Source of the DNA: Fontibacillus phaseoli
Lineage (GTDB): Bacteria; Bacillota; Bacilli; Paenibacillales; Paenibacillaceae
DNA length: 64,000 bases
Direction: 5' to 3'
Assembly (NCBI RefSeq): GCF_003337355.1
Contig: NZ_QPJW01000003.1
Coordinates: forward strand, 1 to 64,000
Shown here piece after piece: positions 18,188 to 28,500 of the stretch (the stretch's first letter is position 1; each line of letters begins with the position of its first letter). The notes beneath the pieces are model-generated. The model did not search any database. It had not been told where the DNA came from and worked only from the letters and a program-made list of their open reading frames with translations. A program made the position numbers and the translations under genes.

Positions 18188-19420
18188 CTATCCCTTTTGG
18201 ACTTCTTCTAGGCGTACTACGCGCGTATGCTGCGTATGACTCCACTGCTTGTTATTCTGGGTGAAGAACGCATAGAAAGTGATCGGCCACCAGGAAATCA
18301 GGTAGATCGGGAACAGCACGAGATATGCGTAGACCTTCTTGAACTTGACCTTTTCAAGAAACATGGCCGCCAAGAAAATGAATACGTTGGCCGCGATCGC
18401 CACGAACGAGATCCACAGCGGGAATTTGGCATACAGCGTTTCGAAGTTCGGTCCGCCGAACAAGGACTGGTCTGCCCAGATAAAAGCGGTCAGCAGAAAA
18501 GTCAGCAGCACGATGTATACGTTGGCACCGTAAAGAGCCATATCCAGCTTGATCAGATTCCGCTCCTTGATACTTTTCCACAACAGCGGGAAGAAATATC
18601 TGCGGGCGACGGTAAAGTGCCCCTGCATCCAGCGAAGGCGCTGGCGGGCGGAAGCTTTGAAGGTGAGCGGCTTTTCGTCAAACAGCTTGGCGTCATAGTT
18701 AAACACCGGATAAATTCCGCGCTCCACGCAACGCATCGTGAACTCCAAATCCTCCACGAGGCTTGTTGCTCCCCAGCCGATTTCTTTCAAAAGCTCGGTT
18801 TCAAAACACATCCCCGTTCCGCCGAGGAAGTTAGCCATATTTAAATTGTGGCGGGACAACTGCCACAAACGGTTGCAATACCAGTAAGATATCCCATAAG
18901 AAGCGGTAATCCAGGAATCTTCCGGATTCTTGGTGTCAATATACCCTTGAATGACCCGGGCACCGGAACAGAGGTCATTGTTCATTTCGCTCAAAAAGTC
19001 CGGATGCGCCAAATTATCGGCATCGAACATCACGACCGCATCGTATTGCCGCGGCATTTTCCATAATTGCTTGAGCATCCATTCGATCGCGTAACCTTTA
19101 CCGCGCAAATTCGGATTGGAGCGCACGCAAGCATTCATCCCGTGACTCCTTACGATGTCAGCCGTACCGTCCGTACAGTTGTCGCAAATGACAAACACAT
19201 CGTAAAGTTCTCTCGGGTAGTTCAGATGCTTTAAATTTTCCATCAAAGCGCCGACCACTTTTTCCTCGTTATGCGCCGCTACCAGCACCGCAAAGGATTT
19301 GCTCGGAGCAAAGCTTTCTTTTTTCTTTTTTTTGTACATGCCGAACAACGATAAACCGAATTGGTACACCCCGATCACTGCAAGCACTACCTGCAGCGAA
19401 ATTAAAATGGCGTCCATCAT
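18188..19420 (-). CDS. Membrane-bound family 2 glycosyltransferase
   Basis: 410-residue processive-type GT2 related to poly-GlcNAc, hyaluronan or cellulose synthases. One N-terminal membrane helix is followed by a cytosolic GT-A domain (about residues 40-280) and three or four C-terminal helices. Catalytic features are FDADN (DxD, nucleotide-sugar/metal), LVEDLEF (base) and RQRLRWMQGH (Q/RxxRW, acceptor binding). It probably makes an extracellular polysaccharide or glycolipid from a UDP-sugar; the sugar cannot be told. GGGGGTAA precedes the ATG. It is a single gene with tandem repeats 6 bp past its stop codon. Confidence 0.87.
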   Translation of the reverse strand: MMDAILISLQVVLAVIGVYQFGLSLFGMYKKKKKESFAPSKSFAVLVAAHNEEKVVGALMENLKHLNYPRELYDVFVICDNCTDGTADIVRSHGMNACVRSNPNLRGKGYAIEWMLKQLWKMPRQYDAVVMFDADNLAHPDFLSEMNNDLCSGARVIQGYIDTKNPEDSWITASYGISYWYCNRLWQLSRHNLNMANFLGGTGMCFETELLKEIGWGATSLVEDLEFTMRCVERGIYPVFNYDAKLFDEKPLTFKASARQRLRWMQGHFTVARRYFFPLLWKSIKERNLIKLDMALYGANVYIVLLTFLLTAFIWADQSLFGGPNFETLYAKFPLWISFVAIAANVFIFLAAMFLEKVKFKKVYAYLVLFPIYLISWWPITFYAFFTQNNKQWSHTQHTRVVRLEEVQKG

Positions 19421-19493
19421 GATCTCTATTACCCCCTTTTAACTCCCTTTAATTTTTACCTGCTTTTTTCTCTAGATATTACGGAGTTTTTTT

Positions 19494-19573
19494 CATGACC
19501 CTTTGTAACAACGTTGTTTGAAAATCTGTTTTTCATTTTCAACGCTTTTACGATTTTCCATGACTTTGTAACA
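19494..19573. repeat. Direct repeat upstream of the glycosyltransferase
   Basis: CATGACCCTTTGTAACA (19494-19510) recurs as CATGACTTTGTAACA (19559-19573), about 65 bp apart, in the promoter region of the minus-strand glycosyltransferase. It may be a paired regulator site. Apart from this and the PAP2 promoter, the 612-bp gap 19421-20032 shows nothing coding. Confidence 0.4.
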
Positions 19574-19905
19574 TTTGTCAAACCGCTGTAAGAACTGCGA
19601 AACGCTTAAAATCCGACGGAAGTCACTCTATAGTCACACAAAGCACCACCGCATCCAGTAATCGGTACGGTTAGTTCTTATTTTCATCAATTTTGACGCT
19701 TTTTATTTCTTTAGTCCCCCTTTTTTTTCAAATTATTAACGGTATATAAAATCAGTCGATAATACACAAACGAAAAAAACACAAAAAAGTTTACTTAATA
19801 ACTCATTTTTCTTTAAACTTTTTTGCTATCATTTGAATCAACCTCAAGTGCAGATTCACAAGAACTTAAAAAAAGGGTATATTAACACACAAAGTCCCCC
19901 TGTTC

Positions 19906-19935
19906 TTGAAAAAGGCCACGGAATCAAAATATGAT
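19906..19935 (+). promoter_or_regulatory. Candidate promoter of the PAP2/glycosyltransferase pair
   Basis: TTGAAA (19906-19911), an 18-nt spacer and TATGAT (19930-19935) lie about 100 nt upstream of the PAP2 gene. Confidence 0.5.
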
Positions 19936-20032
19936 CAGACTTACCTGAAAATACCATCGCTGCGTTATAGTCTCGGCTTATGCGGCAGTTCTAGGCCGTA
20001 TCTTGCAGCACACCAAGCGCGGAGGAATTTTT

Positions 20033-20560
20033 ATGAATCGATTGCTTCAAAAATTGATACAACTGGATCAACGGCTTTTTGTTGGAATCAACGGCCGTTT
20101 GCATCGGAGCTTTCTAAATTTTTGGGTGTATCACCTCACCCATCTAGGAGGAGCCTGGTTTACGATTTTATCGACCCTTCTTATTTGGATGATCGCTCCT
20201 CAGCCCTGGAGCAGAGTTGGCCTTCAAGCCTGCGTTGCCCTGGCAATCAGCCATTTGCCGGTCGCATTGGCGAAAAAAACATATCCCAGGGTTCGTCCGT
20301 ACTTGACGCTTCCCGGGACAAATACGTTCCGAAATCCGTTAACCGACCATTCTTTTCCTTCGGGTCATACTACAGCCATTTTTTCGGTGACCATGCCGTT
20401 CATGGCAGCCCAACCGGCCCTTGCCCTGATCCTGGGACCTATAGCGCTGATCGTTGCCGTATCCCGGATTTATTTGGGTTTGCACTACCCTTCCGACGTG
20501 CTCGCCGGGGCTGTAATCGGATCGTCCGTTGCCCTTGGAACGGTTGCATTATGGGCGTAA
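20033..20560 (+). CDS. PAP2-family membrane phosphatase
   Basis: 175-residue integral membrane phosphatase of the phosphatidic-acid/undecaprenyl-pyrophosphate type. All three signature motifs are present in order: KKTYPRVRP (KxxxxxxRP), FPSGHTT (PSGH), and SRIYLGLHYPSD (SRxxxxxHxxxD), with catalytic His in motifs 2 and 3. It has about five hydrophobic segments. GGAGG precedes ATG 20033. The next gene encodes a glycolipid-type glycosyltransferase 51 nt downstream, so the two probably share a role in membrane lipid or lipid-carrier metabolism. Confidence 0.9.
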   Translation: MNRLLQKLIQLDQRLFVGINGRLHRSFLNFWVYHLTHLGGAWFTILSTLLIWMIAPQPWSRVGLQACVALAISHLPVALAKKTYPRVRPYLTLPGTNTFRNPLTDHSFPSGHTTAIFSVTMPFMAAQPALALILGPIALIVAVSRIYLGLHYPSDVLAGAVIGSSVALGTVALWA

Positions 20561-20611
20561 AGGGGATATTGTAAATGGTAGAAAAACCTTGCAGGAAAAG
20601 GTGAAACTAAA

Positions 20612-21748
20612 GTGCAAAAACAAAGAGTCTTGCTTTTATCTGAGGGGTTTGGAGCCGGACATACCCAGGCGGCATACGCGCTCTCCAGCAGTTTACGCAA
20701 AGTGGCACCACACGTGCAGACCAAAGTCCTAGAACTGGGCAGTTTTTTAAATCCGAGAGTGGCACCGATCATTATTACCGCCTATAAGAAAACGGTATCC
20801 ACCCAACCGCGTCTTGTACGCATGATGTACCGCAGCAATTATAAAAAATCACTGAACCGATTGACGACTCTGGCTCTCCATCGGATATTCTATACGCGCA
20901 CGATCCAGCTGATCCGGCAGCTTCACCCGGATGTCATCGTTTGTACTCATCCAATACCTAGCGCCATTATTTCACGGATCAAGCGGCTGGAAATGCTTGA
21001 CGTGCCTCTCTGCACGGTGATAACCGATTATGACGCTCATGGCACCTGGATCAGCAGGGAAGTGAACAGCTACCTTGTATCCACTGAACAAGTGAAGCAG
21101 AAACTGCTTGAACGAGGGGTCGAGGAGGACAAAATCCGGATTACAGGAATTCCGGTTCATCCGAATTTCTGGGAACGTCACCGGCAAGAAGATATCCGGG
21201 CTCAATATAACCTGAAAAACATCCCAACCGTGCTTGTCATGGGTGGCGGATGGGGCTTTATGAAGGATGAGGCGGTCAATGCCTACCTAGCTTCTTACCG
21301 CGACGTGATTCAGATCATCTTCTGCTTCGGAAGCAACACCAAATCACTGGAGAAGATGAAAAAGGATTCCCGTTTCATTCATGAACATATCCACTTGCTG
21401 GGATTCACGCGGGAGATAGACAAGCTGATGGATGCATCCGATTTACTGATAACGAAACCCGGCGGAATGACCTGCACGGAAGGCCTGGCGAAAGGCATTC
21501 CCATGCTGTTCCATAAACCGCTCCCGGGGCAGGAAGAGGAGAATTCACAGTACTTCACCTCCCAGGGTTGGGGTACGCCTATCGGTTCCCTGGATGACAT
21601 TACCGCTTGGATCAACAGGCTCACGGACAATTACGATGAGGTTGTACGGGCCAGGGAAGAAGTTCTCGACCATATCGCTAGTTATTATCCGCTGCAAAGT
21701 GCACAGGCCATTATGGATCTTATTGAACGTAATACAGTGACGACATAA
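20612..21748 (+). CDS. Diacylglycerol glucosyltransferase-like GT28 (MGDG synthase family)
   Basis: 378-residue glycosyltransferase resembling UgtP and plant MGDG synthase, which transfer glucose or galactose from UDP-sugar to diacylglycerol. The N-domain starts LLLSEGFGAGHTQAA, the family glycine-rich loop. The C-domain has VLVMGGGWGFMKDEA and the nucleotide-sugar site ITKPGGMTCTEGLAKGIPML. It uses a GTG start with AAAAGGTGA 7 nt upstream. No transmembrane helix is present, which suits peripheral membrane attachment. It follows PAP2 and ends at a bidirectional terminator. Confidence 0.87.
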   Translation: MQKQRVLLLSEGFGAGHTQAAYALSSSLRKVAPHVQTKVLELGSFLNPRVAPIIITAYKKTVSTQPRLVRMMYRSNYKKSLNRLTTLALHRIFYTRTIQLIRQLHPDVIVCTHPIPSAIISRIKRLEMLDVPLCTVITDYDAHGTWISREVNSYLVSTEQVKQKLLERGVEEDKIRITGIPVHPNFWERHRQEDIRAQYNLKNIPTVLVMGGGWGFMKDEAVNAYLASYRDVIQIIFCFGSNTKSLEKMKKDSRFIHEHIHLLGFTREIDKLMDASDLLITKPGGMTCTEGLAKGIPMLFHKPLPGQEEENSQYFTSQGWGTPIGSLDDITAWINRLTDNYDEVVRAREEVLDHIASYYPLQSAQAIMDLIERNTVTT

Positions 21749-21772
21749 TTCTACGATTATCGGTTTACAAGC

Positions 21773-21807
21773 AAAAAACAGACCTCCAAAACTTTGGAGG
21801 TCTGTTT
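21773..21807. terminator. Bidirectional terminator
   Basis: AAAAAACAGACCTCC and GGAGGTCTGTTTT form a stem with A and U tracts on both sides, between the convergent glycosyltransferase and trmB genes. Confidence 0.9.
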
Positions 21808-21815
21808 TACTATTG

Positions 21816-22523
21816 CTAAAATTGCTCCATTTTATGATCGTGATAACGGCGCAGGGCCAACTCGCCGACCTTAACCTCACAACGGTAAATCGGCATCCCT
21901 TGTCCTACGAATTTACTCTCATATTCCGTCATGACATGCTCTTCATTAATCCCGTCTCCATGCAGATTAAGCGAGATACTGCCCATCTGCAAGCCGTTTG
22001 CGGCAAATGCGTTTAGCGAAAATTCAAACAGCTCCCGCGAATCGGTTTTAAAATGTATTTCGCCTTCCTCATTCAGTAAAGTGCGGTATTTGTCGAGAAA
22101 ACGCGGATGCGTAAGCCGTCTCCGTCCGTGCTTCTTCTTCGGCCACGGATCGCTGAAGTTCAAATAAACCCGCTCGACTTCGCCGGGAGCGAAAAATTCC
22201 TCGATCGATTCGATGTTGCCAAGCGCAAGCCGGACATTATGCGAATTTTCCGGTTCATGCCCGCTCCAGATATTCCGCACCTTCTCGCTTCCCCGGCGGA
22301 TCAGTTCATCGTACATATCCATCCCCACAAAGTTGCAGTCCGGATGCTTGAAGCTCATTCCGCTGATAAATTGTCCCTTGCCCATGCCAAGCTCGATATA
22401 AAGAGGGCGATCATTCCCGAACATTTGGCTCCATTTTCCTTTATATTCCCGGGGATCCAGAACGACAAGATCCTCCTGCTGCTCCAAATTTTCCCGGATT
22501 CCCTTTCTGCCGCGTAAACGCAT
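21816..22523 (-). CDS. trmB: tRNA (guanine-N7)-methyltransferase
   Basis: SAM-dependent enzyme forming m7G46 in the variable loop of tRNA. The Rossmann domain has YIELGMGKGQFI (SAM loop). NFSDPWPKKKHGRRRL is the diagnostic TrmB catalytic/tRNA-binding motif. The length of 235 residues is slightly longer than usual because of the C-terminal tail RRYHDHKMEQF. GGAGG precedes the ATG. It is monocistronic. Confidence 0.96.
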   Translation of the reverse strand: MRLRGRKGIRENLEQQEDLVVLDPREYKGKWSQMFGNDRPLYIELGMGKGQFISGMSFKHPDCNFVGMDMYDELIRRGSEKVRNIWSGHEPENSHNVRLALGNIESIEEFFAPGEVERVYLNFSDPWPKKKHGRRRLTHPRFLDKYRTLLNEEGEIHFKTDSRELFEFSLNAFAANGLQMGSISLNLHGDGINEEHVMTEYESKFVGQGMPIYRCEVKVGELALRRYHDHKMEQF

Positions 22524-22638
22524 CTCATTCCTCCGCTTTCATGTAAGTGCCAAAATCAATATTCCATTACTGAAATATTGTGCCGAAGTTCGAACTAAAA
22601 GTAAAGAGATAAAAATGAATCATGATCCCCTGACAAAG

Positions 22639-22691
22639 GGAAAAGGAATCCTGACGGACCGCCGGGGAGACGGTACGGGGATTCCTTTTCC
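22639..22691. repeat. Perfect 13-bp inverted repeat with an inner hairpin
   Basis: GGAAAAGGAATCC (22639-22651) and GGATTCCTTTTCC (22679-22691) enclose ACCG...CGGT. There is no strong U-run on either strand. It lies in the divergent gap between trmB and the mnmL homologue (22524-22912), which otherwise shows no supported gene. Confidence 0.6.
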
Positions 22692-22912
22692 GATATATTT
22701 TGGAATTGGGGTCCAAACGTAGTTTAGGTACAATTAAAATAACATAATCTGTCATTCATCGCAAGAAAAGACCCCTTCGATTATTCCCCTTTTTTCGTAA
22801 AATTTGATACAATGATTCATGAGAAGCCGCTTGATCAAAGGCTTTGCGGCCCTTAATCGACACAAAAACTTATTTTGTGACAAACACGGACACAAAAGAT
22901 AAAGGAGCAAAA

Positions 22913-23863
22913 ATGACCACTACACTATCAGCGACACCCAGACTTTGGAGCGATAAACGTTTTCATACCTGGAATACAGAAATGCGGGAGCAGTTCGGGG
23001 ATAAAGTATTCAAAGTTATGCTCGACGCCGGCTTTACTTGCCCGAACCGGGACGGATCCATCGCCAAAGGCGGATGTACTTTTTGCAGCGCCCGCGGCTC
23101 GGGGGATTTCGCCGGCAGCCGACGCAATGATCTGGTATCCCAATTCAATACGATCCGTGACAGGCAGCACCTAAAATGGCCCAATGCCAAATATATCGGT
23201 TATTTCCAGGCTTATACGAATACGTATGCGCCCGTGGAGGAGCTGCGGGAATACTACGAGGCTATTTTGGAACAGCCTGGAGTGGTCGGTCTCTCCATTG
23301 CGACGCGTCCCGATTGTCTCCCTGACGATGTCGTCGATTATTTGGCCGAACTGAACGAACGAACCTACCTGTGGGTGGAAATGGGACTGCAAACTATTCA
23401 TGAATCAACATCGACGCTGATAAACCGCGCACATGATACAAAGTGTTATCTCGATGCGGTAGAGAAACTTCGCAAGCGGAATATTCGCGTTTGCACGCAT
23501 ATCATTTACGGGCTCCCACAGGAAAGTCATGAAATGATGCTGGAGACAGGGCGGGCCGTGGCGCATATGGATGTCCAGGGCATCAAGATCCACCTGCTGC
23601 ACCTGATGCGCAAAACGCCGATGGTAAAACAATATGAGGCCGGCCTTCTACAGTTTTTGGAAAAAGACGAATACGTGAAACTGATCGTGGACACGCTTGA
23701 ATTTCTGCCGCCAGAAATGATTGTACACCGCTTGACCGGCGACGCTCCGCGCGACCTGTTGATCGGACCGATGTGGAGTCTCAAAAAGTGGGAAGTACTG
23801 AATGCGATCGATGATGAGCTGAAGCAGCGCGACACTTGGCAGGGAAAATTCTGGAGGGGATGA
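22913..23863 (+). CDS. mnmL: Radical SAM enzyme, YtqA/MnmL family
   Basis: 316-residue radical-SAM protein of the YtqA (TIGR01212) type. The cluster cysteines are in CPNRDGSIAKGGCTFCS near residues 44-59, an Elp3-like long CxnCxxC spacing. In B. subtilis YtqA and YtqB (renamed MnmL and MnmM) replace MnmC in making mnm5s2U at the tRNA wobble position. The start at 22913 has AAAGGAG; ATG 22844 lacks a site. The next gene follows with one base between, so the two are coupled. Function is by family and synteny. Confidence 0.88.
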   Translation: MTTTLSATPRLWSDKRFHTWNTEMREQFGDKVFKVMLDAGFTCPNRDGSIAKGGCTFCSARGSGDFAGSRRNDLVSQFNTIRDRQHLKWPNAKYIGYFQAYTNTYAPVEELREYYEAILEQPGVVGLSIATRPDCLPDDVVDYLAELNERTYLWVEMGLQTIHESTSTLINRAHDTKCYLDAVEKLRKRNIRVCTHIIYGLPQESHEMMLETGRAVAHMDVQGIKIHLLHLMRKTPMVKQYEAGLLQFLEKDEYVKLIVDTLEFLPPEMIVHRLTGDAPRDLLIGPMWSLKKWEVLNAIDDELKQRDTWQGKFWRG

Positions 23864-23864
23864 C

Positions 23865-24446
23865 ATGGGGTTTCTCTCGGTACTGAGCTTTGCACATAAA
23901 TTGGCGGGTGAACGATTGCAGCCGGGCGACATCGCCGTAGATGCGACGGCCGGTACAGGCACCGACACCCTCTTTCTGTCAAAAGCCTGCGGGCCGCGCG
24001 GCCACGTCTATGCTTTTGACATCCAGTCCAAGGCGCTTTCTCTTACCCGCACCAGGCTGGAGAAAGAGACGTCAGGAACGCTGTCCGCCGTAACTTTGCT
24101 GCAACGCAGCCATGCGGAGATGGAGTCGGCATTGCCGCTAAATATTCATGGCAAGCTTGGAGCCGTCATGTTTAACTTGGGGTACTTGCCGGCTGATGGA
24201 GCCGACAAGGCAGTAATTACGAATACGGAAAGCACGCTAAAGGCCCTGAATGAAGCTGTGAGGCTTCTAAAGCCTCGAGGAATCCTGACAGTTGTTCTCT
24301 ACCCCGGTCACCCGGGAGGAGAAGAGGAAGCAGCGACAGTCGAAGCCTGGACCGCCAACCTGCCGCAATCCGCTGGACAGGGTATACTTTACCGCCAGCC
24401 GCAGAAGCCGGCTTCGCCTTACCTCATCGCCATTGATAAAAAATAA
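23865..24446 (+). CDS. mnmM: SAM-dependent tRNA methyltransferase, YtqB/MnmM family
   Basis: 193-residue class I methyltransferase, homologue of B. subtilis YtqB, which methylates nm5s2U34 to mnm5s2U34. SAM motif I is AVDATAGTGTDTLFL and the acidic end of strand 2 is FDIQ. MFNLGYLPADGAD is the family-specific NLGYLPG-like motif, with Ala instead of the usual Gly. The upstream GGAGGGG overlaps the end of mnmL. The pairing with mnmL supports a shared wobble-modification pathway. Confidence 0.9.
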   Translation: MGFLSVLSFAHKLAGERLQPGDIAVDATAGTGTDTLFLSKACGPRGHVYAFDIQSKALSLTRTRLEKETSGTLSAVTLLQRSHAEMESALPLNIHGKLGAVMFNLGYLPADGADKAVITNTESTLKALNEAVRLLKPRGILTVVLYPGHPGGEEEAATVEAWTANLPQSAGQGILYRQPQKPASPYLIAIDKK

Positions 24447-24503
24447 AAGGCCACCGTGTTTTGCTGAAGGGATTTCCAAAATATAAAAAGGAAGTGCTGC
24501 AGC

Positions 24504-25436
24504 ATGCAAGAACAAACATTTACGTTTGAAAATGAAGCAGGTCAACATGTTTACGTGTACTCCTGGTCTCCCAGTGATCCTGGCACACCTCTTCGCGGTG
24601 TAATTCAAATCGCCCACGGTATGAGCGAAACGGCGGAGCGGTATAGTCGGTTTGCGGAAACGCTGACGAAGGAAGGCTTTCTGGTGTACGCCAATGATCA
24701 CCGGGGCCACGGTCGAACCGCAAGCAGCCCGGATGAGCTCGGCTGGCCGGGCCAAGACGGTTTGAACGGTATGGTACGCGATATCATTACACTTGGCGAA
24801 CTTATTCATGACAGGCATTCCGAATTCCCCCTGTTTCTCATGGGACACAGCATGGGGTCCTTCTTAACTCAAAAAACGATGTATACCCGGCCGGAGAGAT
24901 ACAGAGGATTCATTCTTTCGGGTACCAACGGTCCACGGGGGCTCCTCTCCTTCGGCCAAAACCTGGCGCGGTTTCAAGCACGGCTTCAGGGACCGGAACA
25001 TGCGAGCTTGCTTTTGAACGCGTTGTCGTTCGGCAGTTTCAATAAAAACTTTATGCCCATGCGGACGCCCTTCGACTGGTTGTCCAGAGACGAGCAGGAA
25101 GTGGATAAGTTCGTGAAGCATCCGCTTTGCGGGTTTGTTTGCAGCTCCGGATTTTTTCACGGCTTGTTCGGTTTACTGCGCGAGATACATCGTCCCGACC
25201 GGATGAGCCTCATTCCCAAGGACAAACCGGTTTATATTTTCGGAGGGGATCAAGACCCTGTAGGCCTTGAAGGCAAAGGGGTGCTTCGGCTGCTATCCCT
25301 TTACGAGCGGCTAGGGCTACAGGATCTTGAATTTAAGCTGTACCCCGGCGGAAGGCATGAAATGCTGAACGAGCTCAATCGGGACGAAGTCACCCGCGAT
25401 ACAGCCGATTGGCTGAAGCGGCAGTTGCCTTCTTAA
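24504..25436 (+). CDS. Alpha/beta hydrolase, monoacylglycerol lipase/lysophospholipase type
   Basis: 310-residue serine hydrolase. The oxyanion motif is AHGMSE, the nucleophile elbow GHSMGS, the acid probably GGDQDPVG and the catalytic His in GGRHEMLNE. This is the Hydrolase_4 family. No signal peptide is visible, so it is cytosolic. AAAAGGAAG precedes the ATG. It is on the same strand as mnmLM but 57 nt away and probably unrelated in role. The substrate is inferred only from family. Confidence 0.87.
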   Translation: MQEQTFTFENEAGQHVYVYSWSPSDPGTPLRGVIQIAHGMSETAERYSRFAETLTKEGFLVYANDHRGHGRTASSPDELGWPGQDGLNGMVRDIITLGELIHDRHSEFPLFLMGHSMGSFLTQKTMYTRPERYRGFILSGTNGPRGLLSFGQNLARFQARLQGPEHASLLLNALSFGSFNKNFMPMRTPFDWLSRDEQEVDKFVKHPLCGFVCSSGFFHGLFGLLREIHRPDRMSLIPKDKPVYIFGGDQDPVGLEGKGVLRLLSLYERLGLQDLEFKLYPGGRHEMLNELNRDEVTRDTADWLKRQLPS

Positions 25437-25473
25437 AGTTAGTTTCGATATCTTACATAGGTCGTAAAATACG

Positions 25474-25523
25474 GCAAGGGGACTGACACAAAAGCAAATC
25501 ATTGCTTAGGTCTGTCCCCTTGC
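25474..25523. terminator. Terminator-like hairpin between convergent genes
   Basis: GCAAGGGGAC (25474-25483) pairs with GTCCCCTTGC (25514-25523) across a 30-nt loop. It separates the hydrolase from the minus-strand hybrid kinase. The U-run is weak. Confidence 0.55.
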
Positions 25524-25560
25524 TTATTGATATTCCGATAAAATTAACGCGTGTCAGCCA

Positions 25561-28500
25561 CTACGGTGCGTCTGGAGTTGTCGCTTCCTCTTCCTCCGGA
25601 TGATCGAGCCAACTGCGAATCATGGACAGCAATTGTGTGCTGTTTACAGGCTTTGTAATATAGTCGGAAGCCCCTGCCTCAAGGCAGGCCTCCCGGTCGC
25701 CGCTCATCGCCTTGGCCGTAAGTGCGATTATCGGCAGGTTCTCGAACTCCGGCTTTTTGCGGATGGCCCGGGTCGTTTCGTACCCGTCCATAATCGGCAT
25801 CATAATATCCATCAGCACAATTTCGATCGATGGTGTATTTTCCAGGATCTGAATCGCCTCCTGGCCGTTCTCCGCAGGGATCACCTTCATGTTATGACGC
25901 TCCAGAATCGTCGTTAGCGCGAAGATATTCCGAATATCGTCATCCACCACAAGCACTTGTTTGGATGTGATCATCTCATCGGACTCATGCAGCTTGACCA
26001 GCATTTGCCGTGATTCGTCGGACAGATTTTCCGCTTTACGGTGCAGGAACAGACTGCTTTCGTCCATCATCTGAACCGGTGTCTTGACCTCTTTGATCAC
26101 AGAGTGCTTCATTAATTCCTCAAGCTGCGCCTCCTGTTCCGGGGTCCATTTTCGGTTCCTGTTCAAAATGATCGGCACGGACTTGTTCTGAATATTTTTG
26201 TGAATTTCGTGAACCAGGCTGAGCACGTCGGTATTGCCCAGATCATTATCGATCAGAATGACGTCAAAGCTGCTCGACTTCAGTTGGTTGATCGCCTTTC
26301 GTCCAGTATCCACCATAACGATTTCCAAGTCGTCATTGTCGAGAAGCTGCAAAAGTTGATCGCTTCGCTCGCTATCGCTGATTGCGATGAGCACCCTATG
26401 CACCAAGCGGGTCGAAAACTCTCTCAATTGATCCAGCTTCGTTTCGAGTTCTTCATTCGTCACCGGCTTGCCGATATATTCGTACACGCCTTTTTGACGC
26501 AGCGGAATCTCATCTTCTTCCACAGTGATGACGCAAATCGGAATGTGCCGGACACTAAGGTCGTTTTTCAACTGGTCGATCACCAGCCAGCCGTCCATAT
26601 CTTTCAAGCGCAGATCAAGAGTAATGGCGTCCGGAGTGTATTTTTGGGCAAGTTCAAGCGCCCCGTTTCCTCGGGTGGTTATAATCGCCTTGATTCCTTT
26701 TTTATGCAAAATATCGAGCAGAATCTCATTGAACTTCACATCGTCTTCCACGATCAAAAATACGCTGTCCCCGGGCTCAATGGCATCCCGGTCGTCCCGG
26801 ATGATCCTCTCTTCTCTAGGAGCGCCGCCTCGCTTCGATTCACGGGGCGTAACATCGATGATTTCCGGCACGTACTTCGGAAAGGACGACACTGCCTCCA
26901 ACTGGGAAACTTCTTCCGTCTCATGTCCCGGAATGTCCAAATATAACGGCAGGAACAGATTAAATACGCTGCCTTTATTCACCACGCTAAACAGCGTAAT
27001 CTCGCCGCCCAGCAAGACCGCAATCTCGCGCGAGATGGCTAGTCCCAGGCCGGTCCCCCCATATTCCCGGCTCGTGCTTCCGTCAGCCTGCTGGAACGCC
27101 TCAAATATAATCGCCTGTTTATCGGTCGGAATTCCGATGCCTGTATCGCTGACCGAGAAGCAAATAACTTCTTTAGCCCTGTTCAACCGTTCGCTCCCTG
27201 CGCTCCACCCTTCGCTTGCTTTATGGATATGGAGCAGGACCTGGCCCTCTTCCGTAAACTTGAAAGCGTTAGATAGCAAATTTTTAAGTACCTGCTGCAG
27301 CCGTTTTGGATCGGTCACCATTTTTTCAGGAAGATCCGACTCGAGCTTTATCGAAAAGTCCAGCCTCTTGTTGTCAACCATGTGGCGGAATGTCCGCTCC
27401 AGGCCGTCCGTGACTTCCCTGATTTGAAGTTCGTTATATTCCGCGGTAACCGTACCTGATTCGATTTTGGACAAGTCCAGAATATCGTTGATTAACTCAA
27501 GCAACTCAATGCCCGCGTCCTGAATCGTCTGGGCAAATTTCACCTGGTAATCGCTGAGATTCTCATCGGGGTTTTCGGCCAACTGCTCGGCCAGAAGCAG
27601 CAGCGAGTTGAGCGGCGTACGAAGTTCGTGCGACATATTGGCCAAAAACTCGGATTTATAACGCGAGGTCAAAGCAAGCTGTTCCGCTTTTTCCTCGAGT
27701 ACACGTCTGGCAATTTCCACTTCATTGTTTTTGCTCTCTACTTCCGCCTTTTGGAGAACGAGCAACCGTGCTTTCTCCTCCAGTTCCTCATTTGTATCCT
27801 GTAGCTCCATTTGTTGGTTTTGCAGTTCCTCGGTAAGCGACTGGGACTGCATCAGCAGTTCCTCCGTCCGCCGGTTCGCTTGCATCGTGTTAATTACGAT
27901 ACCGATCGATTCCGTCAATTGGTCAAGGAAATCAAGATCGATATCGGTAAAGCTGCGGAATGAAGCCAGCTCCAGCACGGCGAGCACCTGATCTTCAAAG
28001 ATGATCGGCAAGAGCACGATATTCAGAGGAGCCGATTCGCCGAGACCGGAAGAAATCACGACATAATCTCCAGGCACGTTCGTAAGCAGGATTCGCTGCT
28101 TCTCGATCAGGCACTGGCCGACCAGGCCTTCTCCGGAACGGAATTGATTGGATAGATGCTTCCTCTGCTGATAAGCATAGCTGGCGAATAAGGCCAACGT
28201 CGGTTCGCCGTTTACCGGTTCGTTAATATACATGACGCCATGCTGCATGGAAACGAGCGGAGCCAGCTCCGACAATATCATGCGGCACACGGCATACAGG
28301 TCACGCTGCCCTTGGAGCAATCTGGAGAACTTGGCGAGATTCGTCTTCAACCAATCCTGCTCCGTGTTGATCCGGGTCGTCTCTTTCAGATTACGGATCA
28401 TTTCATTCACATTGTCCTTCAATTCGGCGACTTCACCGACAGCGGCCACATCAATGCTCCGCGACAGGTCGCCTTTGGTTACCGCCGTGGCAACCGTCGT

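Noticed and set aside
19906-20574. A long open frame covering the PAP2 gene in another frame on the same strand
   Set aside because: It is out of frame with the PAP2 motifs, has no ribosome site and lacks family features.
22567-22755. A 62-codon open frame opposite the mnmL upstream region
   Set aside because: No ribosome site, crosses the perfect inverted repeat, and shows no conserved features.
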